The notes below the pieces were generated by a model. It did no database searches. It was not told the origin of the DNA and saw only the letters and a list, made by a program, of their open reading frames with translations. Shown here piece after piece: positions 44,833 through 54,882 of a stretch of 64,000 bases of DNA (position 1 is the first letter of the stretch; each line of letters opens with the position of its first letter). The stretch spans positions 299,946-363,945 of the forward strand of contig NZ_JAXHMV010000001.1 of the NCBI RefSeq assembly GCF_034521165.1, given 5' to 3'. The position numbers and the translations under genes were made by a program. Source of the stretch: Thiohalophilus sp. (lineage in GTDB: Bacteria > Pseudomonadota > Gammaproteobacteria > UBA6429 > Thiohalophilaceae).

Positions 44833-46086
44833 ATGCCCGAGATCCGAAACTACACGTTGAATTTCGGGCCCCAGCATCCGGCCGCGCATGGCGTGTTGCG
44901 TCTGGTACTGGAGATGGACGGCGAGGTGATTCAACGCGCCGATCCGCATGTCGGTTTGCTGCATCGCGCGACCGAAAAGCTGGCGGAAAGCAAGCCGTAC
45001 AACCAGACCATTCCCTACATGGACCGGCTCGATTACGTCTCCATGATGTGTAATGAGCACGGCTATGTGCTGGCGCTCGAGAAATTGCTGGATATCACAC
45101 CGCCGATACGTGCGCAGTACATCCGGGTCATGTTTGATGAGCTTACCCGGATTCTGAATCATTTGATGTGGCTGGGTACCCATGCACTCGACGTGGGCGC
45201 CATGACCATGTTCCTGTATTGCTTCCGCGAACGCGAAGATCTGATGGATATGTACGAAGCGGTCTCCGGCGCACGCATGCATGCCGCCTATTACCGTCCC
45301 GGCGGTGTGTATCGCGACTTGCCCGGCAAGATGGCGCAGTACCAGAGCAGCAAGTACAAGAACGAAGCCGAGACCAAACGACTGAACGAAGCGCGCAGCG
45401 GATCGCTGCTCGACTTTATCGAGGAGTTTGTACAGCGCTTTCCGGTCAACATCGACGAATACGAAACGCTGTTGACCGACAATCGCATCTGGAAGCAGCG
45501 CACCGTCGGCATTGGCGTGGTGTCTCCCGAGCGCGCCCAGCAACTTGGCTTTACCGGTCCGATGTTGCGGGGTTCCGGGATCGAATGGGACCTGCGCAAG
45601 AAGCAGCCTTATGAAGTTTATGACAGGATGGATTTCGACATTCCGGTCGGTGTTAACGGGGATTGCTACGATCGTTATCTGGTGCGGATCGAGGAAATGC
45701 GCCAGTCGACCCGGATCATCAAGCAGTGCATCGAGTGGCTGCGTAATAATTCCGGTCCGGTGATCCTCGACGATCACAAATTCACTCCACCCAAACGGGA
45801 GGAAATGAAGGATGACATGGAAGCGTTGATCCATCATTTCAAACTGTTTACCGAGGGCTACACGCTCCCGGCCGGCGAGGTTTATACCGCCATCGAGCAT
45901 CCCAAGGGCGAGTTGGGTGTCTATCTGGTTTCCGACGGGGCGAACAAGCCTTATCGACTGAAGGTCCGTGCCCCCGGTTTTTCTCACCTTGCCGCCATGG
46001 ACGAAATGAGCGAGGGGCATATGCTGGCGGATGTGGTGGCGATTATCGGCACCATGGATATTGTATTCGGAGAGATCGATCGATGA
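44833..46086 (+). CDS. nuoD: NADH-quinone oxidoreductase subunit D
   Basis: NuoD is the 49-kDa subunit that forms the quinone site with NuoB. The 417-residue protein begins with EIRNYTLNFGPQHPAAHGVLR. It has the HVGLLHRATEKL motif (quinone-binding His), the YYRPGGVYRDLP segment and the C-terminal end HMLADVVAIIGTMDIVFGEIDR. Length matches the 417 typical of alpha-, beta- and many gammaproteobacteria. The stop overlaps the nuoE start. Confidence 0.98.
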   Translation: MPEIRNYTLNFGPQHPAAHGVLRLVLEMDGEVIQRADPHVGLLHRATEKLAESKPYNQTIPYMDRLDYVSMMCNEHGYVLALEKLLDITPPIRAQYIRVMFDELTRILNHLMWLGTHALDVGAMTMFLYCFREREDLMDMYEAVSGARMHAAYYRPGGVYRDLPGKMAQYQSSKYKNEAETKRLNEARSGSLLDFIEEFVQRFPVNIDEYETLLTDNRIWKQRTVGIGVVSPERAQQLGFTGPMLRGSGIEWDLRKKQPYEVYDRMDFDIPVGVNGDCYDRYLVRIEEMRQSTRIIKQCIEWLRNNSGPVILDDHKFTPPKREEMKDDMEALIHHFKLFTEGYTLPAGEVYTAIEHPKGELGVYLVSDGANKPYRLKVRAPGFSHLAAMDEMSEGHMLADVVAIIGTMDIVFGEIDR

Positions 46087-46595
46087 TGGCGCAACATAAA
46101 AAATCCGCGAGCAAACTGCACCTGATTAATGACGAATCGCGCGCCGAAATTGACCGGTGGATTGCCAAATACCCCGAGGATCAGAAACAGTCGGCGGTAA
46201 TGGCGGCACTGCGTATTTTACAGGATCAGAACAAGGGCTATTTGAATAACGATCTGATCGAGGCGACTGCGGAATATCTCGAGATGCCGCCGATCGCCGT
46301 TTATGAAGTGGCCACCTTCTATTCCATGTATGAACTGGAGCCGGTCGGGCGCCACAAGATCTGTGTTTGTACCAATATCTCCTGCAAGTTATGCGGCTCG
46401 GACGATGTGGTCAAGCATTTGCAGGAACGACTGGGTATCGGTCTGGGTGAAACTTCCGATGACGGTCGTTTCACACTCAAGGAAGTGGAGTGCCTCGGCG
46501 CCTGTGTCGATGCGCCGATGTTCCAGCTTGAGGACAACTACTATGGCAAACTGACACCACAACGTATTGATGAAATTCTCGAAGGCCTCGATTGA
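46083..46595 (+). CDS. nuoE: NADH-quinone oxidoreductase subunit E
   Basis: NuoE carries a 2Fe-2S cluster (N1a) in the NADH module. The 170-residue protein has the thioredoxin-like fold with ligands in CTNISCKLCGS (two Cys five apart) and CLGACVDAP. It starts at the first of two overlapping ATG codons (46083 or 46086) across the nuoD stop. nuoF follows after 51 bases. Confidence 0.97.
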   Translation: MMAQHKKSASKLHLINDESRAEIDRWIAKYPEDQKQSAVMAALRILQDQNKGYLNNDLIEATAEYLEMPPIAVYEVATFYSMYELEPVGRHKICVCTNISCKLCGSDDVVKHLQERLGIGLGETSDDGRFTLKEVECLGACVDAPMFQLEDNYYGKLTPQRIDEILEGLD

Positions 46596-46646
46596 AACCG
46601 GAACATGATGACTACAATAACAATCAACCGGGTGGGAGAGTGACAG

Positions 46647-47924
46647 ATGGCAAATGAAGTTTGCTTCCGCACGCTGTATCTTGACAAACCCTGGACGCTG
46701 GACAGTTATCTCAGTGTCGGCGGCTACGAGATGCTGAAAAAAATCCTCGCCGAGCAGACTCCGCAGGAACAGATCATCGAGGAACTGAAAACCTCCTCGC
46801 TGCGTGGCCGTGGTGGCGCCGGCTTCCCCACCGGACTCAAGTGGAGCTTTATGCCGCGCAATGCGCCGGGGCAGAAATATATTGTCTGTAATTCCGATGA
46901 AGGCGAGCCGGGCACCTGCAAGGACCGGGATGTCATGCGCTATAACCCGCATCAGTTGATCGAAGGCATGATTATCGCCGGCTATACCATCGGCGCCTCG
47001 GTTGGTTACAACTATATTCGCGGCGAATTCTGGGAGCCTTATGAGCGGGTTGAAGCGGCCCTGGAAGAAGCCCGCGCCGCCGGCCTGCTGGGCAAGAATA
47101 TTCTGGGCAGCGGGTTTGATTTTGAGCTGCACAATCACCTGGGTGCCGGTGCCTATATTTGCGGCGAGGAGACCGCGCTGCTGGAATCCCTGGAAGGCAA
47201 GAAAGGCCTGCCGCGCTTCAAGCCGCCATTCCCGGCCGGTTATGGTCTGTATGGCAAGCCGACCACTATTAACAATACCGAGACCCTGGCCTCGGTGCCG
47301 GTGATCCTGCAACACGGCGGCGAGTGGTTTCTGGAGCTGGGTAAACCCAACAATGGCGGTACCAAGCTGTTCAGTGTTACCGGTCACGTGAACAAGCCGG
47401 GCAACTTCGAAGTCCCGCTGGGTACACCGTTTTCCGAGTTGCTGGAGCTGGCCGGGGGCATGCGCGACGGTCACAAACTCAAGGCCGTCATTCCCGGAGG
47501 CTCTTCGGTGCCAGTGTTGCCCGCCGACATCATCATGGAGACCGACATGGATTACGACTCGCTGGCCAAGGCCGGCAGCATGCTGGGTGCCGGATCGGTG
47601 ATCGTGATGGATGAGACCACCTGCATGGTGGATGCCCTGGCACGTTTGTCGCACTTTTATTTCGAGGAATCCTGCGGCCAGTGCACGCCCTGCCGCGAGG
47701 GGACGGGCTGGCTGTCGCGGGTGATACATCGCATCGAACACGGTCAGGGTAAACCCGAAGACATGGACCTGCTGGATGATGTCGCCTCGCGCATTGCCGG
47801 GCGCACCATCTGTGCGCTGGGAGATGCGGCCGCGATGCCGGTGCAGAGTTTTCTCAAGCATTACCGGGATGAATTCCAGTATCACATCGACCATGGCAAG
47901 TGCCTGGTCGGTGGACGCTCATAA
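46647..47924 (+). CDS. nuoF: NADH-quinone oxidoreductase subunit F
   Basis: NuoF binds NADH, FMN and cluster N3 and is the electron entry point. The 425-residue protein has the glycine-rich NADH/FMN site SLRGRGGAGFPTGLKWSF and GEPGTCKDRDVM. YICGEETALLESLEG follows, as do the 4Fe-4S ligands ESCGQCTPCREGT with a later Cys in GRTICALGDAAAM. The ATG is preceded by a GGGAGAG site. Confidence 0.98.
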   Translation: MANEVCFRTLYLDKPWTLDSYLSVGGYEMLKKILAEQTPQEQIIEELKTSSLRGRGGAGFPTGLKWSFMPRNAPGQKYIVCNSDEGEPGTCKDRDVMRYNPHQLIEGMIIAGYTIGASVGYNYIRGEFWEPYERVEAALEEARAAGLLGKNILGSGFDFELHNHLGAGAYICGEETALLESLEGKKGLPRFKPPFPAGYGLYGKPTTINNTETLASVPVILQHGGEWFLELGKPNNGGTKLFSVTGHVNKPGNFEVPLGTPFSELLELAGGMRDGHKLKAVIPGGSSVPVLPADIIMETDMDYDSLAKAGSMLGAGSVIVMDETTCMVDALARLSHFYFEESCGQCTPCREGTGWLSRVIHRIEHGQGKPEDMDLLDDVASRIAGRTICALGDAAAMPVQSFLKHYRDEFQYHIDHGKCLVGGRS

Positions 47925-47944
47925 CGCTAACAGGCAACGGTTGA

Positions 47945-50314
47945 ATGTCAGACGTTAACATTGAAATCAACGGGATCTCGCTTCAGGTACCTTCGGGCAC
48001 GATGTTGATCGAAGCGGCGGATAATGCCGGGATCACGATTCCGCGTTTCTGTTATCACAAGAAACTGTCCGTGGCGGCCAACTGCCGTATGTGCCTGGTC
48101 GAAGTGGAAAAGGCACCGAAGCCGCTTCCCGCCTGTGCCACGCCGGTCACCGACGGCATGAAAGTGTTTACCCAATCCGAGCTTGCGATCGAAGCCCAGA
48201 AGAGTGTGATGGAATTTTTGTTGATCAACCATCCTCTGGATTGCCCGATTTGCGATCAGGGCGGGGAATGTGATCTGCAGGACATCGCCATGGGATACGG
48301 CAAGGATGTGTCGCGTTTTGCCGAAAAGAAACGCGTGGTGCCGAGCAAAAATATCGGCCCGTTGATTGCCACCGACATGACCCGTTGCATCCATTGCACC
48401 CGTTGTGTGCGTTTCGGGCAGGAGATCGGCGGCATTATGGAGCTGGGGGCCTATGGGCGAGGCGAGGACACGCGTATCGGGACCTATATGGAAAGCGCGG
48501 TTTCCTCGGAAATGTCCGGCAATGTTATCGACCTGTGTCCGGTCGGGGCGCTGACGTCCAAGCCCTATCGTTATCGCGGCCGGCCCTGGGAAAACCAGCA
48601 GCGCGACAGCATCGCCGCGCATGATTGCGTTGGCGCCAACCTGGACATTGAAGTTCGGCGTAATACCGTGATGCGGGTCCTGCCGAAGGAAAACGAGGCG
48701 ATTAACGAAGTCTGGCTGTCCGATCGGGATCGGTTCAGTTATACCGCGCTGTATGATGAGCAACGCGCTCGCCATGCCCTGATCAAACAGGGCGATGAAT
48801 GGAAACCGGTCGACTGGCAGATTGCGCTCAATTACGCGGTCGAGGGAATCAGGACCGTGCAGCAACAAAATGCCGGGAAGCTCGGGGCGCTGACCTCATC
48901 CAGCGCCACGCTCGAGGAAATGTACCTGCTGCAAAAACTGCTGCGCAGTCTCGGCAGTCACAATATCGATCATCGCCTACGTCAGCTTGATTTTCGTGCC
49001 CAGGAGATGATGCCGCGTTATCCCTCGCTGGGGACAAGCATTGGCGAACTGGAACAACTCGACGCGGGGCTGCTGATCGGTTCCTGTATCCGCAAGGACC
49101 AGCCCATTCTGGCGCACCGCCTGCGCAAGACCGCGCTCGGCGGCGCCAGCATCATGTCGGTGAATGCCATCGACTATGATGTGAACTTCCCGCTGGCCGA
49201 ATCTATCGTGACCGCCCCGACCGACATGCCCCGGACGCTGGCCGGTGTCGCCAAGGCGTTACTGACCCTGAGCGGCGAGTCGGCTCCGGCGGATCTGGCC
49301 GGTGAGCTGGAAAATATCACCACCCATGACGATGAACTGGCTATCGCCAACCATCTGCACAGCGCCGACAAGGCCGCGGTCCTGCTCGGCACCCAGGGCA
49401 TGGGCCAGTACGAATTCAGCGAACTGCAGGCACTGGGCAGTCTGATCGCCCGCCTGTCCGGCGCCAGCTTCGGTTATCTGAGCGAGGGCGCCAACAGCGC
49501 CGGCGCCTGGCTGGCCGGTGCGATACCGCACCGCCTCGCCGGGGGGGAAGCGGTTAGCGAAGCGGGACAGCATGCCGGCGAGATGCTGGGTCAGGCCATG
49601 GGGGCTATGTTGTTGCTGAACGTCGAACCGGAGTTCGACTCGGCCTACGGGGCCGAAGCGCTGAAGGCCATCGATGCCACCGAGTTTGTGGTTTGCCTGA
49701 GCCCGTTTGTCAGCGACAGTCTCAAGCGCTGTTGTGATGTAATCCTGCCGGTGACCCCGTTCACCGAAATGTCCGGCACGCTGGTGAATGCTGAAGGCCG
49801 CTGGCAGAGCTTTGATCCGGCGGTGAACCCGCTGGACGAGGCCAAGCCGGCCTGGAAAGTCTTGCGGGTACTGGGCAACCTGTTTGAACTGGACGGGTTT
49901 GAGCAGGTGACCTCCGGGGAAGTCCGGGATGAGCTGAAGCAGCTCACCGGCGAGGCGCCGCAAGCCGATCCGGGGCAATGGCCTGCCCCGGCATTACGTT
50001 CCGCCGGGAATGATTTACAACGCATTGGTCATCTGCCCATCTATGCAGTGGACTCACTGGTGCGTCGGGCCCGGCCATTACAGGATACGGCCGATGCGAT
50101 TGCCGCGGCCGCTTATATGAATGAGCAGACGGCCCGTGACAACGGGGTCCTTGAGGCCGACAGTGTGCTGGTGCGCCAGGCCGGCGGGGAAGCCAGACTG
50201 CCTCTGGTGATCGACGACGCCGTGCCGACACACTGTGTTCTGATTCCCTATGGCGTACCGGGCAGTGAAATGCTGGGTCACGCCTACGGGCCGATTGAAT
50301 TGCAACAGGGTTAG
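47945..50314 (+). CDS. nuoG: NADH-quinone oxidoreductase subunit G
   Basis: NuoG is the largest peripheral subunit. The 789-residue protein has an N-terminal 2Fe-2S domain (RFCYHKKLSVAANCRMCLVE), then the HPLDCPICDQGGECDLQDIA region and C-terminal molybdopterin-like domains. Further 4Fe-4S ligands lie in CIHCTRCVRF and DLCPVGALTSKPYRYRGRPWE. It is shorter than the 908 residues of E. coli and fits the form found in beta- and many other gammaproteobacteria. The molybdopterin domain is conserved in fold but not expected to hold cofactor. Confidence 0.97.
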   Translation: MSDVNIEINGISLQVPSGTMLIEAADNAGITIPRFCYHKKLSVAANCRMCLVEVEKAPKPLPACATPVTDGMKVFTQSELAIEAQKSVMEFLLINHPLDCPICDQGGECDLQDIAMGYGKDVSRFAEKKRVVPSKNIGPLIATDMTRCIHCTRCVRFGQEIGGIMELGAYGRGEDTRIGTYMESAVSSEMSGNVIDLCPVGALTSKPYRYRGRPWENQQRDSIAAHDCVGANLDIEVRRNTVMRVLPKENEAINEVWLSDRDRFSYTALYDEQRARHALIKQGDEWKPVDWQIALNYAVEGIRTVQQQNAGKLGALTSSSATLEEMYLLQKLLRSLGSHNIDHRLRQLDFRAQEMMPRYPSLGTSIGELEQLDAGLLIGSCIRKDQPILAHRLRKTALGGASIMSVNAIDYDVNFPLAESIVTAPTDMPRTLAGVAKALLTLSGESAPADLAGELENITTHDDELAIANHLHSADKAAVLLGTQGMGQYEFSELQALGSLIARLSGASFGYLSEGANSAGAWLAGAIPHRLAGGEAVSEAGQHAGEMLGQAMGAMLLLNVEPEFDSAYGAEALKAIDATEFVVCLSPFVSDSLKRCCDVILPVTPFTEMSGTLVNAEGRWQSFDPAVNPLDEAKPAWKVLRVLGNLFELDGFEQVTSGEVRDELKQLTGEAPQADPGQWPAPALRSAGNDLQRIGHLPIYAVDSLVRRARPLQDTADAIAAAAYMNEQTARDNGVLEADSVLVRQAGGEARLPLVIDDAVPTHCVLIPYGVPGSEMLGHAYGPIELQQG

Positions 50315-50325
50315 GGCGCAACGAG

Positions 50326-51414
50326 ATGGAATGGCTTAATTCAACCTATCAATCACTGGCCGAATTCACCATCTGGTGGTTCGCGCAGCCCGCCGTGCTG
50401 ATCATGCTGCAGATTGTGATGATCGTTGCGCCGCTGATGCTGGCGGTGGCTTATCTGACGTTTGCCGAGCGCAAGATCATCGGCGCCATGCAGGTGCGCA
50501 TGGGGCCCACCCGCGTCGGTCCGCGCGGCTGGTTGCAACCGATCGCCGATGCGCTCAAGCTGATCTTCAAGGAAATCGTCATTCCGACCGGTGCCAACAA
50601 GGTGCTGTTCGTGATTGCGCCGATTCTCTCCATTGGTCCGGCGCTGGCGGCCTGGGCGGTGATCCCGTTCAATGCCGAGTATGTGCTGGCCGACATCAAT
50701 GCCGGCCTGCTTTACGTGCTCGCGATTACTTCGGTCGGGGTCTATGGCGTGATCATCGCCGGCTGGGCGTCCAATTCCAAATATGCCCTGCTCGGTGCCA
50801 TGCGCTCGGCGGCACAGATTGTCGCTTATGAGATCGCCATGGGCTTTGCACTGGTGACCGTGATCATGGCCGCCGGCAGCCTGAATATCGGCACGATTAT
50901 CGAATCCCAGGCCGGCAGTCCGTTGCACTGGTTCTGGCTGCCACTGCTGCCGATGTTCGTGATCTATTTTATCTCCGGCGTGGCCGAGACCAATCGTGCC
51001 CCGTTCGATGTGGCCGAGGGCGAGTCGGAAATCGTCGCCGGGTTCCATGTCGAATACTCGGGCATGGTCTTCGCCGTGTTCTTCCTGGCCGAATACGCCA
51101 ACATGATCCTGATCTCGGTCCTGGCCGCGGTCTTGTTCCTGGGCGGCTGGTTATCACCGTTTGAAGGCTGGCTGCCGGCCAGCTGGTTCGAAATTACCGG
51201 CGTCGGTCTGTTACTTGGACATGGCGTTCACTGGCTGTTGATTAAAACGGCCATTTTCCTGTTTTTCTATCTATGGTTCCGCGCCACCTTCCCGCGTTAT
51301 CGCTATGATCAAATCATGCGTCTGGGCTGGAAGGTCTTCATTCCGATTACCATCGTCTGGCTGATGGTGGTCGGTATCATGATCCTGACCGGCTTCGGTT
51401 GGTGGTTTGACTAG
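50326..51414 (+). CDS. nuoH: NADH-quinone oxidoreductase subunit H
   Basis: NuoH is the membrane subunit at the quinone-chamber entrance. The 362-residue protein has eight or nine helices. Conserved loops are AERKIIGAMQVRMGPTRVGP, GWASNSKYALLGAMRSAAQIVAYEI (split near residue 150) and AETNRAPFDVAEGESEIVAGFH. These acidic loop residues couple quinone chemistry to proton transfer. It begins 12 bases after nuoG. Confidence 0.98.
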   Translation: MEWLNSTYQSLAEFTIWWFAQPAVLIMLQIVMIVAPLMLAVAYLTFAERKIIGAMQVRMGPTRVGPRGWLQPIADALKLIFKEIVIPTGANKVLFVIAPILSIGPALAAWAVIPFNAEYVLADINAGLLYVLAITSVGVYGVIIAGWASNSKYALLGAMRSAAQIVAYEIAMGFALVTVIMAAGSLNIGTIIESQAGSPLHWFWLPLLPMFVIYFISGVAETNRAPFDVAEGESEIVAGFHVEYSGMVFAVFFLAEYANMILISVLAAVLFLGGWLSPFEGWLPASWFEITGVGLLLGHGVHWLLIKTAIFLFFYLWFRATFPRYRYDQIMRLGWKVFIPITIVWLMVVGIMILTGFGWWFD

Positions 51415-51432
51415 GAACAGGAGGAGCAAGTG

Positions 51433-51921
51433 ATGAATACCGCAGTACGGTTTCTCAAAAGTCTGTTCCTGCTGGAATTGTTCCGGGGGATGCGGCTTAC
51501 CGGCCGGCATCTGTTTGTACGCAAGGTCACCCTGCAGTATCCGGAAGAACACACGCCGCTGTCACCGCGCTTTCGCGGTCTGCACGCGCTGCGTCGTTAT
51601 CCCAACGGCGAAGAACGCTGCATTGCCTGCAAACTCTGTGAAGTGGTCTGTCCGGCGCTGGCTATTACCATCGAGTCGGAACAGCGCGATGACGGGACCC
51701 GGCGTACGACCCGGTACGATATCGATCTGACCAAATGCATTTTCTGCGGTTATTGCGAGGAGTCCTGCCCGGTCGACTCGATTGTTGAAACCCATATTTT
51801 CGAATACCACGGGGAAAAGCGCGGCGATCTCTACATGACCAAGGATCGTCTGCTGGCGATAGGTGATAAATACGAAAAAGAGATTGCCGATGCCCGGGCC
51901 GAAGACGCGCCATACCGTTAA
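51433..51921 (+). CDS. nuoI: NADH-quinone oxidoreductase subunit I
   Basis: NuoI carries clusters N6a and N6b. The 162-residue ferredoxin-like protein has two 4Fe-4S motifs, CIACKLCEVVCPALAI and CIFCGYCEESCPVDSIVE. Its amphipathic N-terminus lies on the membrane. The ATG at 51433 follows GGAGGAGC. A GTG three bases earlier is an alternative. Length is typical of the short proteobacterial form. Confidence 0.98.
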   Translation: MNTAVRFLKSLFLLELFRGMRLTGRHLFVRKVTLQYPEEHTPLSPRFRGLHALRRYPNGEERCIACKLCEVVCPALAITIESEQRDDGTRRTTRYDIDLTKCIFCGYCEESCPVDSIVETHIFEYHGEKRGDLYMTKDRLLAIGDKYEKEIADARAEDAPYR

Positions 51922-51962
51922 ACGCGCAGCAACCATAAAGACAACCGGAAGATAATAACGAC

Positions 51963-52565
51963 ATGGTAGAAAAAATCATTTTTTATATCTTTGCCGCCAT
52001 CATGGTGTTTGGCGCCACCATGGTGATCAGTGTGCGCAATCCGGTGCGTGCCGCCCTGTTTCTGGTGCTGACCTTTTTCGCCAGTGCCGCCATCTGGATG
52101 CTGCTGGAGGCGGAATTCCTCGCCATCACCCTGGTGCTGGTCTATGTCGGCGCGGTCATGGTGCTGTTTTTGTTCGTGGTGATGATGCTGGATATCAACA
52201 CGGCCCAGCTGAAAGAGGGCTTTATTCGTTATCTGCCGGTCGGGATCGGCGTTGCTATCCTGCTGGTTGTCATGCTGGTCGGGGTGGTCGGTCCCGAGAA
52301 CTTCAGCCTGGACAAGATGCCGGCCCCGGAACGCCACGCGGCGGACTACAGCAATACCCGTGAACTGGGTAACGTGCTGTACACCGTTTACGTTTATCCG
52401 TTCGAGATTGCCGCGGTCATTCTGCTGGTGGCGATCGTCGCCGCGATAGCCCTGACCCTGCGCAAGCGGCCGACCACCAAGTACCAGAATCCGGACAGTC
52501 AGATCGCGGTCAAGCGCGAGGATCGGGTGCGGGTGATTAAAATGCAGTCCGACGACAGGAAATAG
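51963..52565 (+). CDS. nuoJ: NADH-quinone oxidoreductase subunit J
   Basis: NuoJ is an antiporter-associated membrane subunit. The 200-residue protein has five helices. Helix 3 has the pi-bulge region (FLAITLVLVYVGAVMVLFLFV), a hallmark of this subunit. A basic C-terminal tail follows. nuoK begins 10 bases after it. Confidence 0.97.
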   Translation: MVEKIIFYIFAAIMVFGATMVISVRNPVRAALFLVLTFFASAAIWMLLEAEFLAITLVLVYVGAVMVLFLFVVMMLDINTAQLKEGFIRYLPVGIGVAILLVVMLVGVVGPENFSLDKMPAPERHAADYSNTRELGNVLYTVYVYPFEIAAVILLVAIVAAIALTLRKRPTTKYQNPDSQIAVKREDRVRVIKMQSDDRK

Positions 52566-52575
52566 GGGAGCTTCG

Positions 52576-52881
52576 ATGTTAGCGTTATCCGACTTTTTGA
52601 TCCTGGGCGCGGTGATGTTTGGCCTGAGTATTGCCGGCATTTTCATCAACCGGAAAAATATCATTATTCTGTTGATGGCGATCGAACTGATGCTGCTGGC
52701 GGTGAATATGAATTTTATCGCCTTTTCCCATTTCCTGGGCGATACGGCGGGGCAGGTATTCGTGTTCTTTATTCTGACGGTGGCGGCGGCCGAGGCAGCG
52801 ATTGGTCTGGCGATTCTCGTGGTGTTGTTCCGTAACAAACGCACGATCAATGTCACCGAACTGGACAGCATGAAAGGCTAG
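52576..52881 (+). CDS. nuoK: NADH-quinone oxidoreductase subunit K
   Basis: NuoK is a three-helix subunit related to MrpC. The 101-residue protein has the conserved glutamates in LLMAIELMLLAVN and TVAAAEAAIGLAILV that form the proton pathway. Length is exactly typical (about 100). It starts with ATG behind GGGGAG. Confidence 0.98.
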   Translation: MLALSDFLILGAVMFGLSIAGIFINRKNIIILLMAIELMLLAVNMNFIAFSHFLGDTAGQVFVFFILTVAAAEAAIGLAILVVLFRNKRTINVTELDSMKG

Positions 52882-52885
52882 ATTG

Positions 52886-54856
52886 ATGAATCATAATATG
52901 GAAAGCGTCTATCTCTGGACCGTGCTGGCACCGCTGATCGGGGCAATCATTGCCGGCCTGTTCGGTAAAAAAATCGGTCGCGCCGGCGCCCACTGGGTGA
53001 CCATCATTGGTGTGGCAGTAGCCTTCGTGTTGTCCGCCATCACGTTCAAACACATGGTGATCGACGGGGCCGAGGTCTACAACGCATCGGTGTATACCTG
53101 GATGGTCAGCGAAGGCATTCGCTTCGAGATCGGTTTTTTGATCGATAACCTGACCGCCATGATGATGGTGGTGGTGACGTTCGTCTCCCTGATGGTGCAT
53201 ATCTATACTGTCGGTTACATGCACGAGGACCCCGGTTACCAGCGCTTTTTCAGCTATATCTCCCTGTTTACTTTTTCGATGCTGATGCTGGTCATGGCCA
53301 ACAACTTCCTGCAACTGTTTTTTGGCTGGGAAGCGGTGGGTCTGGTCTCCTATTTGCTGATCGGTTTCTGGTATACCCGCGATACGGCAATTTACGCCAA
53401 TCTCAAGGCATTTCTGGTCAACCGGGTGGGGGACTTCGGCTTTTTGCTGGGGATCGCCGCCGTGTTGATGTATTTCGGATCGCTCGATTACGCCACCGTC
53501 TTCGGCCAGGTGGAGCAGGTCAATGGCCAGACCATCACCCTGTTCGGTGACAACGCCTGGTCGGTGATCACGGTGATCTGCATCCTGCTGTTCATCGGCG
53601 CAATGGGCAAGTCGGCCCAGGTGCCGCTGCATGTCTGGCTGCCCGATTCCATGGAAGGTCCGACCCCTATCTCGGCGTTGATCCATGCCGCGACCATGGT
53701 CACCGCCGGCATTTTCATGGTGGCGCGCATGTCGCCGCTGTTCGAATTCTCCGAAACCGCGCTGACTTTTGTATTGGTCATCGGTGCCATTACCGCGCTG
53801 TTCATGGGCTTCCTCGGACTGGTACAGAATGACATCAAACGGGTGGTGGCCTATTCGACCCTCTCCCAGCTGGGTTACATGACCGTGGCGCTGGGCGCCT
53901 CCGCCTATGCCGCCGGTATTTTTCATCTGATGACCCATGCCTTTTTCAAGGCGCTGCTGTTTCTGGCCGCCGGCTCGGTGATCATCGCCATGCATCACGA
54001 GCAGGATATGCGCAAGATGGGCGGGCTGCGCAAATACATGCCGATTACCTGGATTACCTCGCTGGTCGGCTCGCTGGCGCTGATCGGCACCCCCTTGTTT
54101 GCCGGCTTTTATTCCAAGGACTCGATCATCGAGGCGGTGGCCCACTCGCAGATTGCCGGGTCCGGCTTTGCCTATTTTGCCGTACTGACCGGGGTGTTCG
54201 TGACGGCGCTGTACAGCTTCCGCATGTACTTTCTGGTGTTCCACGGCAAGGAACGCATGGACGAGCACACCCGCGAGCATCTGCATGAAACCCCGCCGGT
54301 GGTGACTGTGCCGTTGATTCTGCTGGCGATTCCCTCGGTGATTATCGGTGCCTTTTTCATGGGCGACATGATCGCCGGCGATTTCTTCCGCGAGGCGATT
54401 TTCGTCTTGCCCGAACATGATGCACTGGGCGAGTGGGCCGCCGGCTTCCACGGCTGGTGGGCAATGGCCCTGCATGCCTTTGTGACCTGGCCGTTCTGGC
54501 TCGCGGCCGCGGGAGTCTTGACCGCCTGGTTCCTGTATATGAAACGCCCGGAGATTCCCGGTCAGATCCAGGCACGTCTGCAATGGCTGCATACCCTCCT
54601 GGTGAACAAATACGGTTTCGATCGCTTTAATGAAATCGTGTTTGCCGGGGGCGGGCGTCAAATCGGGCAGAAATTGTGGCGCATCGGTGATGTAAAACTG
54701 ATCGATGGGGTAATCGTCAACGGGTCGGCCGCGCTGGTGGGCTGGTTCGCCGGGCGCATTCGTCATGTCCAGACCGGTTATCTGTTTCACTACGCCTTTG
54801 CCATGATTATCGGGCTGGTTGTGTTGCTCGGACTGTTTGTGTTTCTTAATCAATAA
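52886..54856 (+). CDS. nuoL: NADH-quinone oxidoreductase subunit L
   Basis: NuoL is the distal Mrp-type proton pump with the long lateral helix. The 656-residue protein has about 16 helices. Key proton-path residues appear in FFGWEAVGLVSYLLIGFWY, MGKSAQVPLHVWLPDSMEGPTP (split near residue 240) and HAFFKALLFLAAGSVI. The ATG at 52886 is used. A TTG three bases before it and an ATG at 52898 are alternatives. Length and motif order are standard. Confidence 0.98.
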   Translation: MNHNMESVYLWTVLAPLIGAIIAGLFGKKIGRAGAHWVTIIGVAVAFVLSAITFKHMVIDGAEVYNASVYTWMVSEGIRFEIGFLIDNLTAMMMVVVTFVSLMVHIYTVGYMHEDPGYQRFFSYISLFTFSMLMLVMANNFLQLFFGWEAVGLVSYLLIGFWYTRDTAIYANLKAFLVNRVGDFGFLLGIAAVLMYFGSLDYATVFGQVEQVNGQTITLFGDNAWSVITVICILLFIGAMGKSAQVPLHVWLPDSMEGPTPISALIHAATMVTAGIFMVARMSPLFEFSETALTFVLVIGAITALFMGFLGLVQNDIKRVVAYSTLSQLGYMTVALGASAYAAGIFHLMTHAFFKALLFLAAGSVIIAMHHEQDMRKMGGLRKYMPITWITSLVGSLALIGTPLFAGFYSKDSIIEAVAHSQIAGSGFAYFAVLTGVFVTALYSFRMYFLVFHGKERMDEHTREHLHETPPVVTVPLILLAIPSVIIGAFFMGDMIAGDFFREAIFVLPEHDALGEWAAGFHGWWAMALHAFVTWPFWLAAAGVLTAWFLYMKRPEIPGQIQARLQWLHTLLVNKYGFDRFNEIVFAGGGRQIGQKLWRIGDVKLIDGVIVNGSAALVGWFAGRIRHVQTGYLFHYAFAMIIGLVVLLGLFVFLNQ

Positions 54857-54882
54857 AGAATAAATAATAAAGGGTCGAACGC